A stretch of 64,000 bases of DNA from Planctomycetales bacterium 71-10 (GTDB lineage Bacteria; Planctomycetota; Planctomycetia; Isosphaerales; Isosphaeraceae), in NCBI GenBank assembly GCA_001898385.1, contig MKTT01000109.1:54903-118902 (forward strand), written 5' to 3'. Positions 1 to 8,334 of the stretch are shown here, piece after piece (within the stretch, counting starts at the first letter, position 1; every line of letters starts with the position of its first letter). The position numbers and the translations under genes are program-made. The notes beneath the pieces were generated by a model. The model was not told the origin of the DNA and did no database searches. It saw nothing but the letters and a program-made list of their open reading frames with translations.

Positions 1-287
1 CGCTGGACCGGCTCGACGAGGCCGAATCGCTCGCGACTTTCGTCGCCTGGGTCGCCGAGGCTTCCGACCTGGACGAGCTGCGCGCCCTGGCCGACGTCGA
101 CGGCGCGGCGAGCGTCGTCGTCGAGCCCCCGGCCGGCTCCGAGGAGCCCCTGCCGGCCGTCGCGGAGCCGGCGGTCGCGGAGCCGGCCCCCGTCGAGCCG
201 ACCCCGGCCGATCCCGAGCCGGCCCCGGGAAGCGGGCGAAGGTGGTGGAGACGGTCCGCGTGGACAGCGACCGCCTCGACGACCTGA
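1..287 (+). pseudogene. cheA: CheA N-terminal part, tail of acidic/proline linker (partial, out of frame with the rest)
   Basis: An open frame enters from the left edge (codons starting at base 3) and runs to a TGA at 285-287. It has G/C-rich third positions and encodes an acidic stretch followed by a Pro/Glu/Ala-rich linker with repeated EPA-type units. That composition is typical of the linker between the Hpt/P2 part and the dimerisation domain of CheA. The kinase core lies in the next frame starting near 220, so the two halves of cheA are separated by a one-base shift somewhere around 210-232, next to a CCCCGGG run. Either the gene is broken, the sequence has an error, or two polypeptides are made. 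The start lies outside the window. Confidence 0.6.
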
Positions 288-1666
288 TGAACCTGGCCGG
301 CGAGCTGGTCATCAACAAGGCGCGGTTCGTCGACGTGGCGAGGGGGCTCGACGACGCCCTGCGCGGGTCCGACGCCCGCGGCCTGGCCGCCGAGACGGAG
401 GAGCGGCTGGAGGTCATCCTCCGCGGCCTCGACCAGTTCACCGCCGCGGCGGGGGGCAAGGGCGACGCGACGGTCGACCGCTGGGCGGGGCACGTCCGAC
501 GGCTCCGCGAGGACTTCCGCGCGATCCGAGGCGAGCTGGACCGCCTGCGCCAGGGCCGCGAGCGGCTGAAGTCGCTGGGCGACGCCATCCACAGCCTCGG
601 GCGCGTCGCCGACGGGCTCCAGAAGGGCGTCCTCGAAACCCGCATGGTCCCCATCGGCCCCCTCTTCGAGCGCTTCCGCCGCGTGATCCGCGACCTGACG
701 GTGGCCTCGGGCAAGGAGGTCGTCCTCAAGATCGACGGCGAGAAGACCGAGCTGGACAAGCGGATGATCGACGAGCTGTCCGACCCGCTGATCCACATGG
801 TCCGCAACTCGGTCGACCACGGCCTGGAGCCGCCCGAGGCCCGCGAGGCCGCCGGCAAGCCTCGGGCGGGGACGGTGTCGCTCCAGGCGTCGCACCGGGG
901 GAACCGCGTGGTCGTCACCGTGGCCGACGACGGCCGCGGGATCGACTGCGAACGGCTGCGGAAGAAGGTCGTCTCCAAGGGCCTCGTCGGCCGGGACGAG
1001 GCCGCCGCGATGACCGACCGCGAGCTGATCCCCTTCATCTGGCACCCCGGCCTCAGCACGGCCGAGGCCGTGACGGAGATCTCCGGCCGCGGCGTGGGGA
1101 TGGACATCGTCAAGGAGCGCATCGACAACCTCAGCGGCGGCGTCGACGTCCGCTCGACGCCCGGCGTCGGGACCGTCTTCACGATCCGGCTGCCGCTGAC
1201 GCTGGCGATCATGTCCAGCCTGCTCGTGCGCATCTACGACGAGGCGTACGCCCTGCCGCTCGACCACATCGACGAGATCGTCGAGGTCCGCGGCGACCGG
1301 ATCGCCCGCGTACAAGGACGGCCGACGATCGAGATCCGCGGCCGGTTCCTGGCCCTGGCGACGCTCGGCGACATCTTCCGCTGGGGGGGCGGCGCGCACC
1401 CGTCGGCCCTCGAACCGCCCCGCTTCGGCGACGCCTCGGAGTCGTTCCGGATCGTGATCGTCCGCGACGGCGACACGTCGGTCGGCCTGGTCGTCGACGA
1501 GCTGATCGGGATGCAGGAGGTGGTGTTGAAGTCGCTGGAGCGGAACTATCGGCCCGTCGCCGGCCTCTCGGGGGCGAGCATCCTGGGCGACGGCCGCGTC
1601 TCGCTGATCCTCGACGTCGACGCCGTCATCGGCGCGGCGTCGCACCGTCGGGGGGCCCTGGCATGA
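242..1666 (+). CDS. cheA: Chemotaxis histidine kinase CheA, core (dimerisation, ATPase and CheW-like domains)
   Basis: This is the kinase that autophosphorylates in response to chemoreceptors and passes phosphate to CheY and CheB. The protein opens with the dimerisation (P3) motif RLDDLMNLAGELVINKARF. It continues with LETRMVPIGPLFERFRRV, the ATPase N-box HMVRNSVDHGLE near residue 185, the G1 box DDGRGID near 228, and the G2 box GRGVGMDIV near 282. A CheW-like P5 domain follows from about 323 to the end. The Hpt domain with the phosphorylated histidine is not in this ORF; it should be upstream in the other frame. GTG 242 is the first start codon offered by the ORF track, but coding in this frame seems to begin about 20 bases earlier, so a true start here is doubtful. 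The stop overlaps cheC by 4 bases (ATGA), so the genes are translationally coupled. Confidence 0.85.
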   Translation: MVETVRVDSDRLDDLMNLAGELVINKARFVDVARGLDDALRGSDARGLAAETEERLEVILRGLDQFTAAAGGKGDATVDRWAGHVRRLREDFRAIRGELDRLRQGRERLKSLGDAIHSLGRVADGLQKGVLETRMVPIGPLFERFRRVIRDLTVASGKEVVLKIDGEKTELDKRMIDELSDPLIHMVRNSVDHGLEPPEAREAAGKPRAGTVSLQASHRGNRVVVTVADDGRGIDCERLRKKVVSKGLVGRDEAAAMTDRELIPFIWHPGLSTAEAVTEISGRGVGMDIVKERIDNLSGGVDVRSTPGVGTVFTIRLPLTLAIMSSLLVRIYDEAYALPLDHIDEIVEVRGDRIARVQGRPTIEIRGRFLALATLGDIFRWGGGAHPSALEPPRFGDASESFRIVIVRDGDTSVGLVVDELIGMQEVVLKSLERNYRPVAGLSGASILGDGRVSLILDVDAVIGAASHRRGALA

Positions 1667-2286
1667 TCGAGCTGACCGACGTCCAGAGGCGCATGCTGCG
1701 GACCGTGCTGGGCCTGGGGGCCGAGGGGGCGTCGCGGGCGCTCTCGCGCTGGCTGGGGATGGACGTCCGCCTGACGCTCGGCGAGGTCGAACAGGTCGAC
1801 CTGGAGGCGGCGGCCGGGGCGCTCGGCCCGCCCGAGTCGCTGGTCGCGGCCTGCGCGATGGGCCTGACGGGGGGGCTCGGCGGGTCGATGCTCCTCTGCT
1901 TCGAGGACCGCGCCGGGCTGGCGCTCGCGGACCTGCTCCTCCGCCAGCCCGTCGGGACCTCGGCGGAGTGGGGCGAGGTCGAGCGGTCGGCCGCGATGGA
2001 GACGGCGAACATCGTCGGCTGCGCGTACCTCAACGCCCTGGCCGCCCACCTGCCGGCCGGGGCGGATTCGGGCCTGGCCCCGACGCCGCCGACGTTCCTG
2101 CACGAGTTCGCCGGCAGCCTGATCGAGTTCGCCGTGATGGGCCAGGCGGCCGAGCTGGACCGCGTGCTCCTGGCCGGGACGACGTTCGAGGCGGCCGGCG
2201 CAGGCGACCTGGGCTGGACGCTCCTGTTCGTGCCCGACGCCCCCTCGCTCGCGGCGCTGGCGGCGGCGCTCGACGGATCCGCCTGA
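1663..2286 (+). CDS. cheC: CheC-type CheY-phosphate phosphatase
   Basis: A 207-residue protein of the CheC/CheX/FliY family, which dephosphorylates CheY-P and binds CheD. It contains the phosphatase helix signature S-x3-E-x2-N in RSAAMETANIVG, about residues 107-118. Only one such signature is clear; canonical CheC often has two. The N-terminal half carries a glycine-rich segment (GLTGGLGGSMLLC) typical of the fold. The gene starts at an ATG overlapping the cheA stop and is followed after 17 bases by cheD, its usual partner. The CheC/CheD pairing points to a Bacillus/Thermotoga-like adaptation system rather than the CheZ type. Confidence 0.8.
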   Translation: MIELTDVQRRMLRTVLGLGAEGASRALSRWLGMDVRLTLGEVEQVDLEAAAGALGPPESLVAACAMGLTGGLGGSMLLCFEDRAGLALADLLLRQPVGTSAEWGEVERSAAMETANIVGCAYLNALAAHLPAGADSGLAPTPPTFLHEFAGSLIEFAVMGQAAELDRVLLAGTTFEAAGAGDLGWTLLFVPDAPSLAALAAALDGSA

Positions 2287-2303
2287 TCGGGAGGACGACC
2301 GGC

Positions 2304-2801
2304 ATGCCGAACGACCCCGCCGCCCCCGTGGTCCCCGTGGCGATCGGCCGATGGGCCGTGGCCGCCGCGCCGGCGCAGCTCCGGACGCTGCTCGGCTCGT
2401 GCGTCGGGGTGGCGCTCCACGACCGGGCGGCGAAGGTCGGCGGCCTGGCCCACGTCGTCCTGCCCGACTCCCGCGGGGACGTCGCGCATCCGGGGAAGTA
2501 CGCCGACACCGCGATCCCCGCCCTGATCGCCGACATCGAGCGGGCGATCCGCGGCAAGGCCGCCGGGCGGCTCGTCGCCAAGCTGGCGGGGGGGGCCAGC
2601 ATGTTCCAGACGGGCCCCGACCCGCCGTCCCGCAACATCGGCCGGATGAACCAGGAGGCGGTCGAGGCGATCCTCGCGGCCTTGCGGATCCCGATCCTGG
2701 GGCGGGACCTCGGCGGCGAGGGGGGCCGGAACATGATCCTCGACCCGGCGACCGGCCGCGTCTGGATCCGGTCCCCGGGGGGCGACGGGCGCGAGATCTA
2801 G
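2304..2801 (+). CDS. cheD: Chemoreceptor glutamine deamidase CheD
   Basis: A 165-residue protein that deamidates receptor glutamines and is modulated by CheC. The catalytic cysteine lies in LLGSCVGVALHD (Cys33) and the catalytic histidine in GGLAHVVLP (His50). The family motif KLAGGASMF and the C-terminal GRDLGGEGGRNMILDPATG are present. The ORF track gives a longer ORF from 1968, but that part is a shadow of cheC. The ATG at 2304 has a good ribosome site, GGGAGGA, about 8 bases upstream, and gives the family's usual length. Confidence 0.9.
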   Translation: MPNDPAAPVVPVAIGRWAVAAAPAQLRTLLGSCVGVALHDRAAKVGGLAHVVLPDSRGDVAHPGKYADTAIPALIADIERAIRGKAAGRLVAKLAGGASMFQTGPDPPSRNIGRMNQEAVEAILAALRIPILGRDLGGEGGRNMILDPATGRVWIRSPGGDGREI

Positions 2802-2851
2802 CGCGAGGATGGTAGACTCGTTCGGCCCCGGTCGGGGCGCTGGAGGGCGGG

Positions 2852-3235
2852 ATGAAACGGCTCCTGATCGTCGACGACGCGCTGTTCATGCGGCGGCTCA
2901 TCGCCGGCGTCGCGCGCGAGGCCGGCTGGGACGTGGCCGGCGAGGCGGGCGACGGCGCGCAGGCCGTCGCCATGTATTCCGAGCTGAAGCCCGACCTGAC
3001 GACGATGGACCTGGTCATGCCCGTGATGGGCGGCCTGGAGGCCCTGGCGCGGATCCGCGAGCTGGACCCCGACGCCCGGGTCGTCGTCATCACGGCCGTC
3101 GACCAGAAGCAATCCGTAATGGATGCGATCCGCCTCGGCGCGCTCGACTTCGTCGTCAAGCCGTTCGACCGCGACCGGGTCGCGTCGCTGCTCCGCAAGG
3201 TCGCCGGGCGAGAGGAGCGGCCCCCCGATGCGTGA
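2852..3235 (+). CDS. cheY: Chemotaxis response regulator CheY (single receiver domain)
   Basis: A 127-residue stand-alone receiver domain. The acidic pocket is in LLIVDDALFMRR, the phosphoacceptor Asp53 in TTMDLVMPVMGG, a Thr in VVITAVDQK, and the conserved lysine in FVVKPFDR. It would carry the signal from CheA to the flagellar or other motor switch. GGAGGG lies 5 bases before the ATG. The end overlaps cheB by 8 bases. Confidence 0.9.
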   Translation: MKRLLIVDDALFMRRLIAGVAREAGWDVAGEAGDGAQAVAMYSELKPDLTTMDLVMPVMGGLEALARIRELDPDARVVVITAVDQKQSVMDAIRLGALDFVVKPFDRDRVASLLRKVAGREERPPDA

Positions 3236-4301
3236 TCCCGACCCGCGCCCGGTCCGCGCCCTGGTGGTCGACGACTCGGCCCTGATGCGGCGGCTGATCT
3301 CCGACGTCCTGAACGCCTCCGGGCGGATCGAGGTCGTCGGCGTGGCTCGCGACGGCCGCGAGGCGGTGGCCCAGACGGCGAAGCTCAGGCCCGACGTCGT
3401 CACGCTCGACGTCGAGATGCCCGAGGTCTCGGGCCTCGACGCCCTCCCGACCATCCTGGCCGTCCACGAGGTCCCCGTCGTCATGGTCAGCGCCCTGACG
3501 CAGGAGGGGGCCGACGTGACGCTGAAGGCCCTGGAGTTCGGCGCGGTCGACTACCACCCCAAGCCGGCGAAGAACCAGCTCGCCGAGATGCGGGCCGAGG
3601 GTGACCTCCTCGTCGCCAAGGTCCTCGGCGCCGCCCAGGGCCGCGTCTTCCGCCCGCGTCGCGCGACGGCCGCTGCGCCGCCGTCGCGCATCTCTCCCGC
3701 CCCGCCGCCGGGGCCGGCGGCCGGTTGCATCGCGATCGGGATCTCCACCGGGGGCCCGCAGGCGCTGGCGCGGGTGATCCCCCTGCTCCGCCCCCCGACG
3801 CCGCCGATCCTCATCGTGCAGCACATGCCGGCGCAGTTCACCGGCGTCTTCGCCGCGCGGCTCGACCGATCCTCGGACCTGGAAGTGAAGGAGGCGGCCG
3901 ATGGCGACCTCGTCGAGCCGAACCGGGTGCTGGTCGCGCCCGGGGGCCGGCACCTGACGATCGTCGGCCGCGCGGCTCGCGCCCGCGCGTCGCTCTCCGC
4001 TCCCGACGACCCGGCCGTCAGCGGCCACAAGCCGTCGGCCGACGCTCTGTTCCGGTCGGTCGCCCGGGTCTTCGGCGCGGAGGCCGTCGGCGTCATCATG
4101 ACCGGCATGGGCCGCGACGGCGCCGACGGCTGCCGCGCGATCCTGGACGCCGGCGGCACGACCATCGGCCAGGACGAGGCCACGTCGGTCGTCTACGGCA
4201 TGAACAAGGCCGCGTTCCTGGAAGGCGCCGTGAGGCTCCAGTTCCCGCTCGACGACCTGCCGGACCTGATCCGCAGCCTGTCGACGGCGCGCAAGGGCTG
4301 A
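3228..4301 (+). CDS. cheB: Protein-glutamate methylesterase CheB
   Basis: A 357-residue receptor demethylase. An N-terminal receiver domain (VVDDSALMRR; phosphoacceptor Asp61 in LDVEMPEVSG) is joined by a Pro/Ala linker to the methylesterase domain. The catalytic triad is visible: Ser near 173 in GISTGGPQAL, His in VQHMPAQFTG near 199, and Asp in MTGMGRDGADG near 295. The ORF track start at 3123 lies within cheY. ATG 3228 is preceded by AGAGGAG and overlaps the cheY stop by 8 bases. No cheR, cheW or receptor gene is visible downstream, so the operon's other members should lie to the left of the window. Confidence 0.9.
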   Translation: MRDPDPRPVRALVVDDSALMRRLISDVLNASGRIEVVGVARDGREAVAQTAKLRPDVVTLDVEMPEVSGLDALPTILAVHEVPVVMVSALTQEGADVTLKALEFGAVDYHPKPAKNQLAEMRAEGDLLVAKVLGAAQGRVFRPRRATAAAPPSRISPAPPPGPAAGCIAIGISTGGPQALARVIPLLRPPTPPILIVQHMPAQFTGVFAARLDRSSDLEVKEAADGDLVEPNRVLVAPGGRHLTIVGRAARARASLSAPDDPAVSGHKPSADALFRSVARVFGAEAVGVIMTGMGRDGADGCRAILDAGGTTIGQDEATSVVYGMNKAAFLEGAVRLQFPLDDLPDLIRSLSTARKG

Positions 4302-4327
4302 GGGCCGCCTACTAGGATTCGCGGCCC
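4302..4327 (+). terminator. Possible hairpin terminator after cheB
   Basis: A perfect 7-bp inverted repeat, GGGCCGC / GCGGCCC with a 12-base loop, begins immediately after the cheB stop codon and lies before the next gene at 4420. There is no T-run, so intrinsic termination is only a possibility. Its position at the end of the che operon supports the reading. Confidence 0.35.
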
Positions 4328-4419
4328 CGTCGGCGATATCCTGATGACATATGGGAATCCCTCCGCCGCGGCGTGGCCCTTGATCGTCGCCACCCCCCGG
4401 AGGGCCCGGGAGGCCGCGC

Positions 4420-5796
4420 ATGCTGAAGCTCTCCAGCGACGGACGGACGACGACCTGCGACGGCGTCACCCGTCGCGACTTCCTGAACGTCGGGGCCCTG
4501 GGCGCGCTCGGCTTCGGGCTCCCCCAGTGGTTCGCGGCGCGGGCGGCCGGGGCGGTCCGGCCCGAGGCCAAGGACCGCTCGTGCATCATGATCTTCAACC
4601 TGGGCGCGCCCAGCAACATGGACCTCTGGGACATGAAGCCGGACGCCCCCACGGAGGTCCGCGGCCCGTTCAAGCCCATCGCCACCAAGTCGACCGCGAT
4701 CCAGTTCTCCGAGATCCTCCCCCGCCACGCCGAGATCGCCGACAAGGTCTCGCTGGTCCGCTCGGTCCACCACGGCGGCGCGGCCGTCCACGACGCCGGC
4801 TGGCAGATGATGCAGACCGGCCGGCTGTTCACCGGCGGCGTCAACACGCCGCACATCGGTTCGGTCGTCGGCTACCTCGAAGGCCGCCGGACCGACCTGC
4901 CGCCGTTCGTCGTCCTCCCCGAGCTGATGGGCCGGGGCGGCGGCAACCTCCCCAACGGCCAGGCGGGGGGCTTCCTGGGCAAGGCGCACGACCCGTTCGT
5001 CCTCAACGCCGACCCTTCCAAGCCCGATTTCCGCGTCCCCGACCTGCTGCCGCCGAAGGAGATCGGCGAGATCCGCCTCGACCGCCGCCGCAAGATCCGC
5101 AGCCTCGTCGACGACGCCGTGGCCACGTTCGAGGCGTCCGAGAACGCCGCGCTCCTGGACGACAACTTCCAGTCGGCGTTCCGGCTGATGACGAGCCCGG
5201 CGGCCCGCGAGGCGTTCGACCTCTCGCGCGAGCCGTCCGAGGTCCGCGAGCGCTACGGCATGACGCGGTTCGGCCAGTCGTGCCTGCTGGCCCGGCGGCT
5301 GATCGAGGGGGGCGTCCGGTTCGTGACCGTCAACGCCTTCCTGACCGTGTTCGACGAGATCACCTGGGACATCCACGGCTCGAAGCCGTTCACGTCGGTC
5401 GAGGGGATGCGCGACATCGTCTGCCCGATGTACGACCAGGCGTATTCGGCCCTGATCGAGGACCTGGACCGTCGCGGGATGCTCGACGCGACCCTCGTCT
5501 GCAACCTGGCCGAATTCGGCCGGACCCCGCGCGTGAACCCGGCGGGGGGTCGCGACCACTGGCCGCTCTGCTACACGGTGGGATTCGCGGGGGGCGGCGT
5601 GCAGGGCGGGCGTGTGGTGGGGGCCAGCGACCCCATCGGGGCCGTGCCGGCCGACCGGCCCGTCGGCCCGGGGGACGTCGCCGCGACGATCTTCCACAGC
5701 CTGGGCCTCGACCTGGAGGCCACCCTCCCCGGCCCCGCCGGCCGCCCGTTCCCGCTGGTCGACTTCGGCTGCCGCGAGATCCGCGAGCTGTTCTGA
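4420..5796 (+). CDS. DUF1501 family protein with Tat signal
   Basis: A 458-residue member of the DUF1501 family (alkaline-phosphatase/sulfatase-like fold), abundant in planctomycetes and nearly always encoded beside DUF1549/DUF1553 proteins. The N-terminus carries a twin-arginine motif, TRRDFLNVGALGALGFGL, so export folded through Tat is likely. The family features SCIMIFNLGAPSNMDLWDMK and the C-terminal NLAEFGRTPRVNPAGGRDHW are visible. GGGAGG precedes the ATG. The next gene, 35 bases downstream, encodes its usual partner. The biochemical function of the family is not established, and no substrate can be named. Confidence 0.85.
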   Translation: MLKLSSDGRTTTCDGVTRRDFLNVGALGALGFGLPQWFAARAAGAVRPEAKDRSCIMIFNLGAPSNMDLWDMKPDAPTEVRGPFKPIATKSTAIQFSEILPRHAEIADKVSLVRSVHHGGAAVHDAGWQMMQTGRLFTGGVNTPHIGSVVGYLEGRRTDLPPFVVLPELMGRGGGNLPNGQAGGFLGKAHDPFVLNADPSKPDFRVPDLLPPKEIGEIRLDRRRKIRSLVDDAVATFEASENAALLDDNFQSAFRLMTSPAAREAFDLSREPSEVRERYGMTRFGQSCLLARRLIEGGVRFVTVNAFLTVFDEITWDIHGSKPFTSVEGMRDIVCPMYDQAYSALIEDLDRRGMLDATLVCNLAEFGRTPRVNPAGGRDHWPLCYTVGFAGGGVQGGRVVGASDPIGAVPADRPVGPGDVAATIFHSLGLDLEATLPGPAGRPFPLVDFGCREIRELF

Positions 5797-5831
5797 TCCG
5801 CCGCCCCTCCCCTCCCCAGGTGATCCGGACC

Positions 5832-8321
5832 ATGATCCGAACCCCGCTCGTCCTCGCCGGGCTCCTCGTCGCGAACGCCGCCGCCCGCGCCGAAGGGCCC
5901 ATCGCGGCGCTGCCCGCCGAGGTCTCCCTGAGGACGCCCGAGAGCCGACAGCGGCTCATCGTCCAGGAATCCGCGGGCGGCGAGGCGGGCCGCCAGGTCC
6001 GCGAAGGGATCGCGTGGTCCTCCAGCGATCCGGCGATCGCCCGGGTCGACGACGGCCTGGTGACCCCCGTCGCCGACGGCCGCGCGACCATCACGGCGAA
6101 GGTGGGCGACCGGACGGCCGACGTCAAGGTCGAGGTCGCCGGCATGGGCGGCCCCTTCGAATGGAGCTTCCGCGGGCACGTCGAGCCCGTGTTGACGAAG
6201 CAGGGATGCAACTCGGGGGCCTGTCACGGCGCGCTGGCGGGCAAGGGCGGATTCCGGCTCTCGCTGCTGGGCTACGACCCGGACGCGGACTTCTTCAACA
6301 TCGTGAAGCAGGACCGCGGCCGTCGCGTCGAGTTCGCCGACCCCGGCCGCAGCCTGGTGCTGGCGAAGCCCTCGGGCGCGATCGCCCACAAGGGGGGCGT
6401 CCGGTTCTCGACCGACTCGCTGGAATACCGCATCCTCTCGCGGTGGATCGCCGCCGGGGCGCCTCGACCGACGGCCGACGACCCGCGCGTCGAGCGCCTG
6501 GAGGTCGCGCCGGAGCGGTCGATCCAGGAGGTCGGCGCGGCGCAGCAGGTGCTCGTCCGGGCCTATTACTCGGACGGCCGGGCCGAGGACGTGACGCGGT
6601 GGGTCAAGTGGTCGTCGGCCGACGAGTCGGTCTGCCGGGTCGACGACCGGGGCGAGGCCCAGGTGATCGGGCCCGGCGAGGGCGCCGTCTCGGCCCGGTT
6701 CGGCAGCCGGCTGGCGATCGCGCGCGTCACGGTCCCGTACAAGAACGAGCCGCCCCCCGCGGGCGTCGCCGACGACCGCAAGCCGCGCAACTTCATCGAC
6801 GAGCGGATCGACGAGCAGCTCGCGCGGCTGAACCTGCCGGCCTCCCCCGCGTGCAGCGACGCCGAATTCGTCCGCCGCGCGTACGTCGACGCCGTCGGCC
6901 GGATCCCGACCGTCGACGAGTCGCGGGCGTTCCTCGCCGACCCCTCGGAGGGCCGCCGCGACGCCCTGATCGACCGATTGCTGTCCATGCCGGAGTTCGT
7001 CGACTACTGGACCTACAAGTGGTCCGACCTCCTCACGCTCAACGGCACGCGGCTGCGGCCCCAGGCGCTCAAGGCGTATTACGAGTGGATCCGCCGGCAG
7101 GTGGCCGAAGGCGTCCCCTGGGACCGCTTCGTCCGCCAGGTCGTCACGGCGACGGGCGAGAGCGTGGAGAACGGGGCGACCAACTTCTACGCACTGAGCC
7201 AGTCGCCCGAGGAGATGACCGAGAACGTGAGCCAGGCGTTCCTGGGGCTCTCCATCGCCTGCGCCAAGTGCCACGATCACCCGCTGGAGAAGTGGACCAA
7301 CGATCAATATTACGGCATGGCCAGCCTGTTCGCCCGGGTCCGCGCCAAGGGCTGGGGGGGCGAGGGCCGCGTCGGCGACGGGCTCCGCACCGTGTACGTC
7401 GCCGAGTCCGGCGAGCTGGTCCAGCCGAGGACCGGCAAGCCCCGGCCCCCCGCCCCGCTCGACGGAGAGACGTTGAGCTTCGACGACCCGGCCGACCGTC
7501 GCGAGGCCCTGGCGAGATGGCTCACCGCGCCGGAGAACCCGTACTTCGCCCGGTCGATCGCGAACCGCGTCTGGGCCAACTTCTTCGGCGTGGGCCTGGT
7601 CGAGAAGGTCGACGACATGCGGGCCTCGAACCCCGCCAGCAACGAGACCCTCCTCTCGGCCGCGGCGGCGTTCGTGGTCGAGAACAAGTTCGACCTGAAG
7701 GCGCTGATGAAGGCGATCCTCCGGTCGAACGCCTACCAGCGCACCAGCAAGCCGCTCCCCGGCAACGAGGCGGACCGGCGGTTCTACTCGCGATACTACC
7801 CGCGCCGGATGATGGCCGAGGTCCTGCACGACGCGATCGTCCAGGTCACCGAGGCGCCGACGAAGTTCGAGTTCATCGGCTTCCCGGGCAACGACCGCGA
7901 GAAGACCGACTTCTACCCGCTGGGGACGCGGGCGATCCAGCTCTACGACGCCGCCGTGGACAACTACTTCCTCCAGTCGTTCGGCCGCAACGCGCGGCGG
8001 ATCGTCTGCGAGTGCGAGCGGTCGGACGAGCCGACGATGATCCAGGTGCTGCACCTCTCCAACGGGTCGACGCTCAACGAGAAGCTGCACGCGCCGGGGA
8101 ATCGGCTGGCGAAGCTGATGAAGCTCCGCCGCGCCGGCATGTCCCCCGCGGCGATGGTGGACGACCTGTACCTCGCCTGCCTCTCGCGCTACCCGACCGA
8201 CCCCGAGCGCGGCCGGCTGCTCGACCTCCTGCCGCCGTCGGGCGATCCCGCCGAGGCGGAAGTCCTGGAAGACCTGTTCTGGGGCGTGATGAGCAGCCGG
8301 GAATTCCTGTTCAACCACTGA
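5832..8321 (+). CDS. DUF1549/DUF1553 cytochrome-type protein with Ig-like domains
   Basis: An 829-residue exported protein. After a signal peptide (about 1-20) comes a BIG_2-type Ig-like domain (about 25-105), then a cysteine motif CNSGACHGA (C-x4-CH rather than the standard C-x2-CH). A second Ig-like domain follows (about 215-310), then DUF1549 (about 320-520, containing CAKCHDHPLEKW, a haem-type CxxCH), and DUF1553 (about 560-829, ARSIANRVWANFFGVGL and YYPRRMMAEVLHD). The ORF track start at 4344 is out of context. ATG 5832 begins the signal peptide (TPLVLAGLLVANAAARA). It pairs with the DUF1501 gene 35 bases upstream and the WD40/cytochrome gene 13 bases downstream, which suggests one exported redox or carbohydrate-related complex; the function is unknown. 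Confidence 0.85.
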   Translation: MIRTPLVLAGLLVANAAARAEGPIAALPAEVSLRTPESRQRLIVQESAGGEAGRQVREGIAWSSSDPAIARVDDGLVTPVADGRATITAKVGDRTADVKVEVAGMGGPFEWSFRGHVEPVLTKQGCNSGACHGALAGKGGFRLSLLGYDPDADFFNIVKQDRGRRVEFADPGRSLVLAKPSGAIAHKGGVRFSTDSLEYRILSRWIAAGAPRPTADDPRVERLEVAPERSIQEVGAAQQVLVRAYYSDGRAEDVTRWVKWSSADESVCRVDDRGEAQVIGPGEGAVSARFGSRLAIARVTVPYKNEPPPAGVADDRKPRNFIDERIDEQLARLNLPASPACSDAEFVRRAYVDAVGRIPTVDESRAFLADPSEGRRDALIDRLLSMPEFVDYWTYKWSDLLTLNGTRLRPQALKAYYEWIRRQVAEGVPWDRFVRQVVTATGESVENGATNFYALSQSPEEMTENVSQAFLGLSIACAKCHDHPLEKWTNDQYYGMASLFARVRAKGWGGEGRVGDGLRTVYVAESGELVQPRTGKPRPPAPLDGETLSFDDPADRREALARWLTAPENPYFARSIANRVWANFFGVGLVEKVDDMRASNPASNETLLSAAAAFVVENKFDLKALMKAILRSNAYQRTSKPLPGNEADRRFYSRYYPRRMMAEVLHDAIVQVTEAPTKFEFIGFPGNDREKTDFYPLGTRAIQLYDAAVDNYFLQSFGRNARRIVCECERSDEPTMIQVLHLSNGSTLNEKLHAPGNRLAKLMKLRRAGMSPAAMVDDLYLACLSRYPTDPERGRLLDLLPPSGDPAEAEVLEDLFWGVMSSREFLFNH

Positions 8322-8334
8322 CGGAGCCGTCGCC

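Noticed and set aside
3123-3227. Upstream extension of CheB
   Set aside because: It is a shadow of cheY; ATG 3228 has a ribosome site and the normal CheB start.
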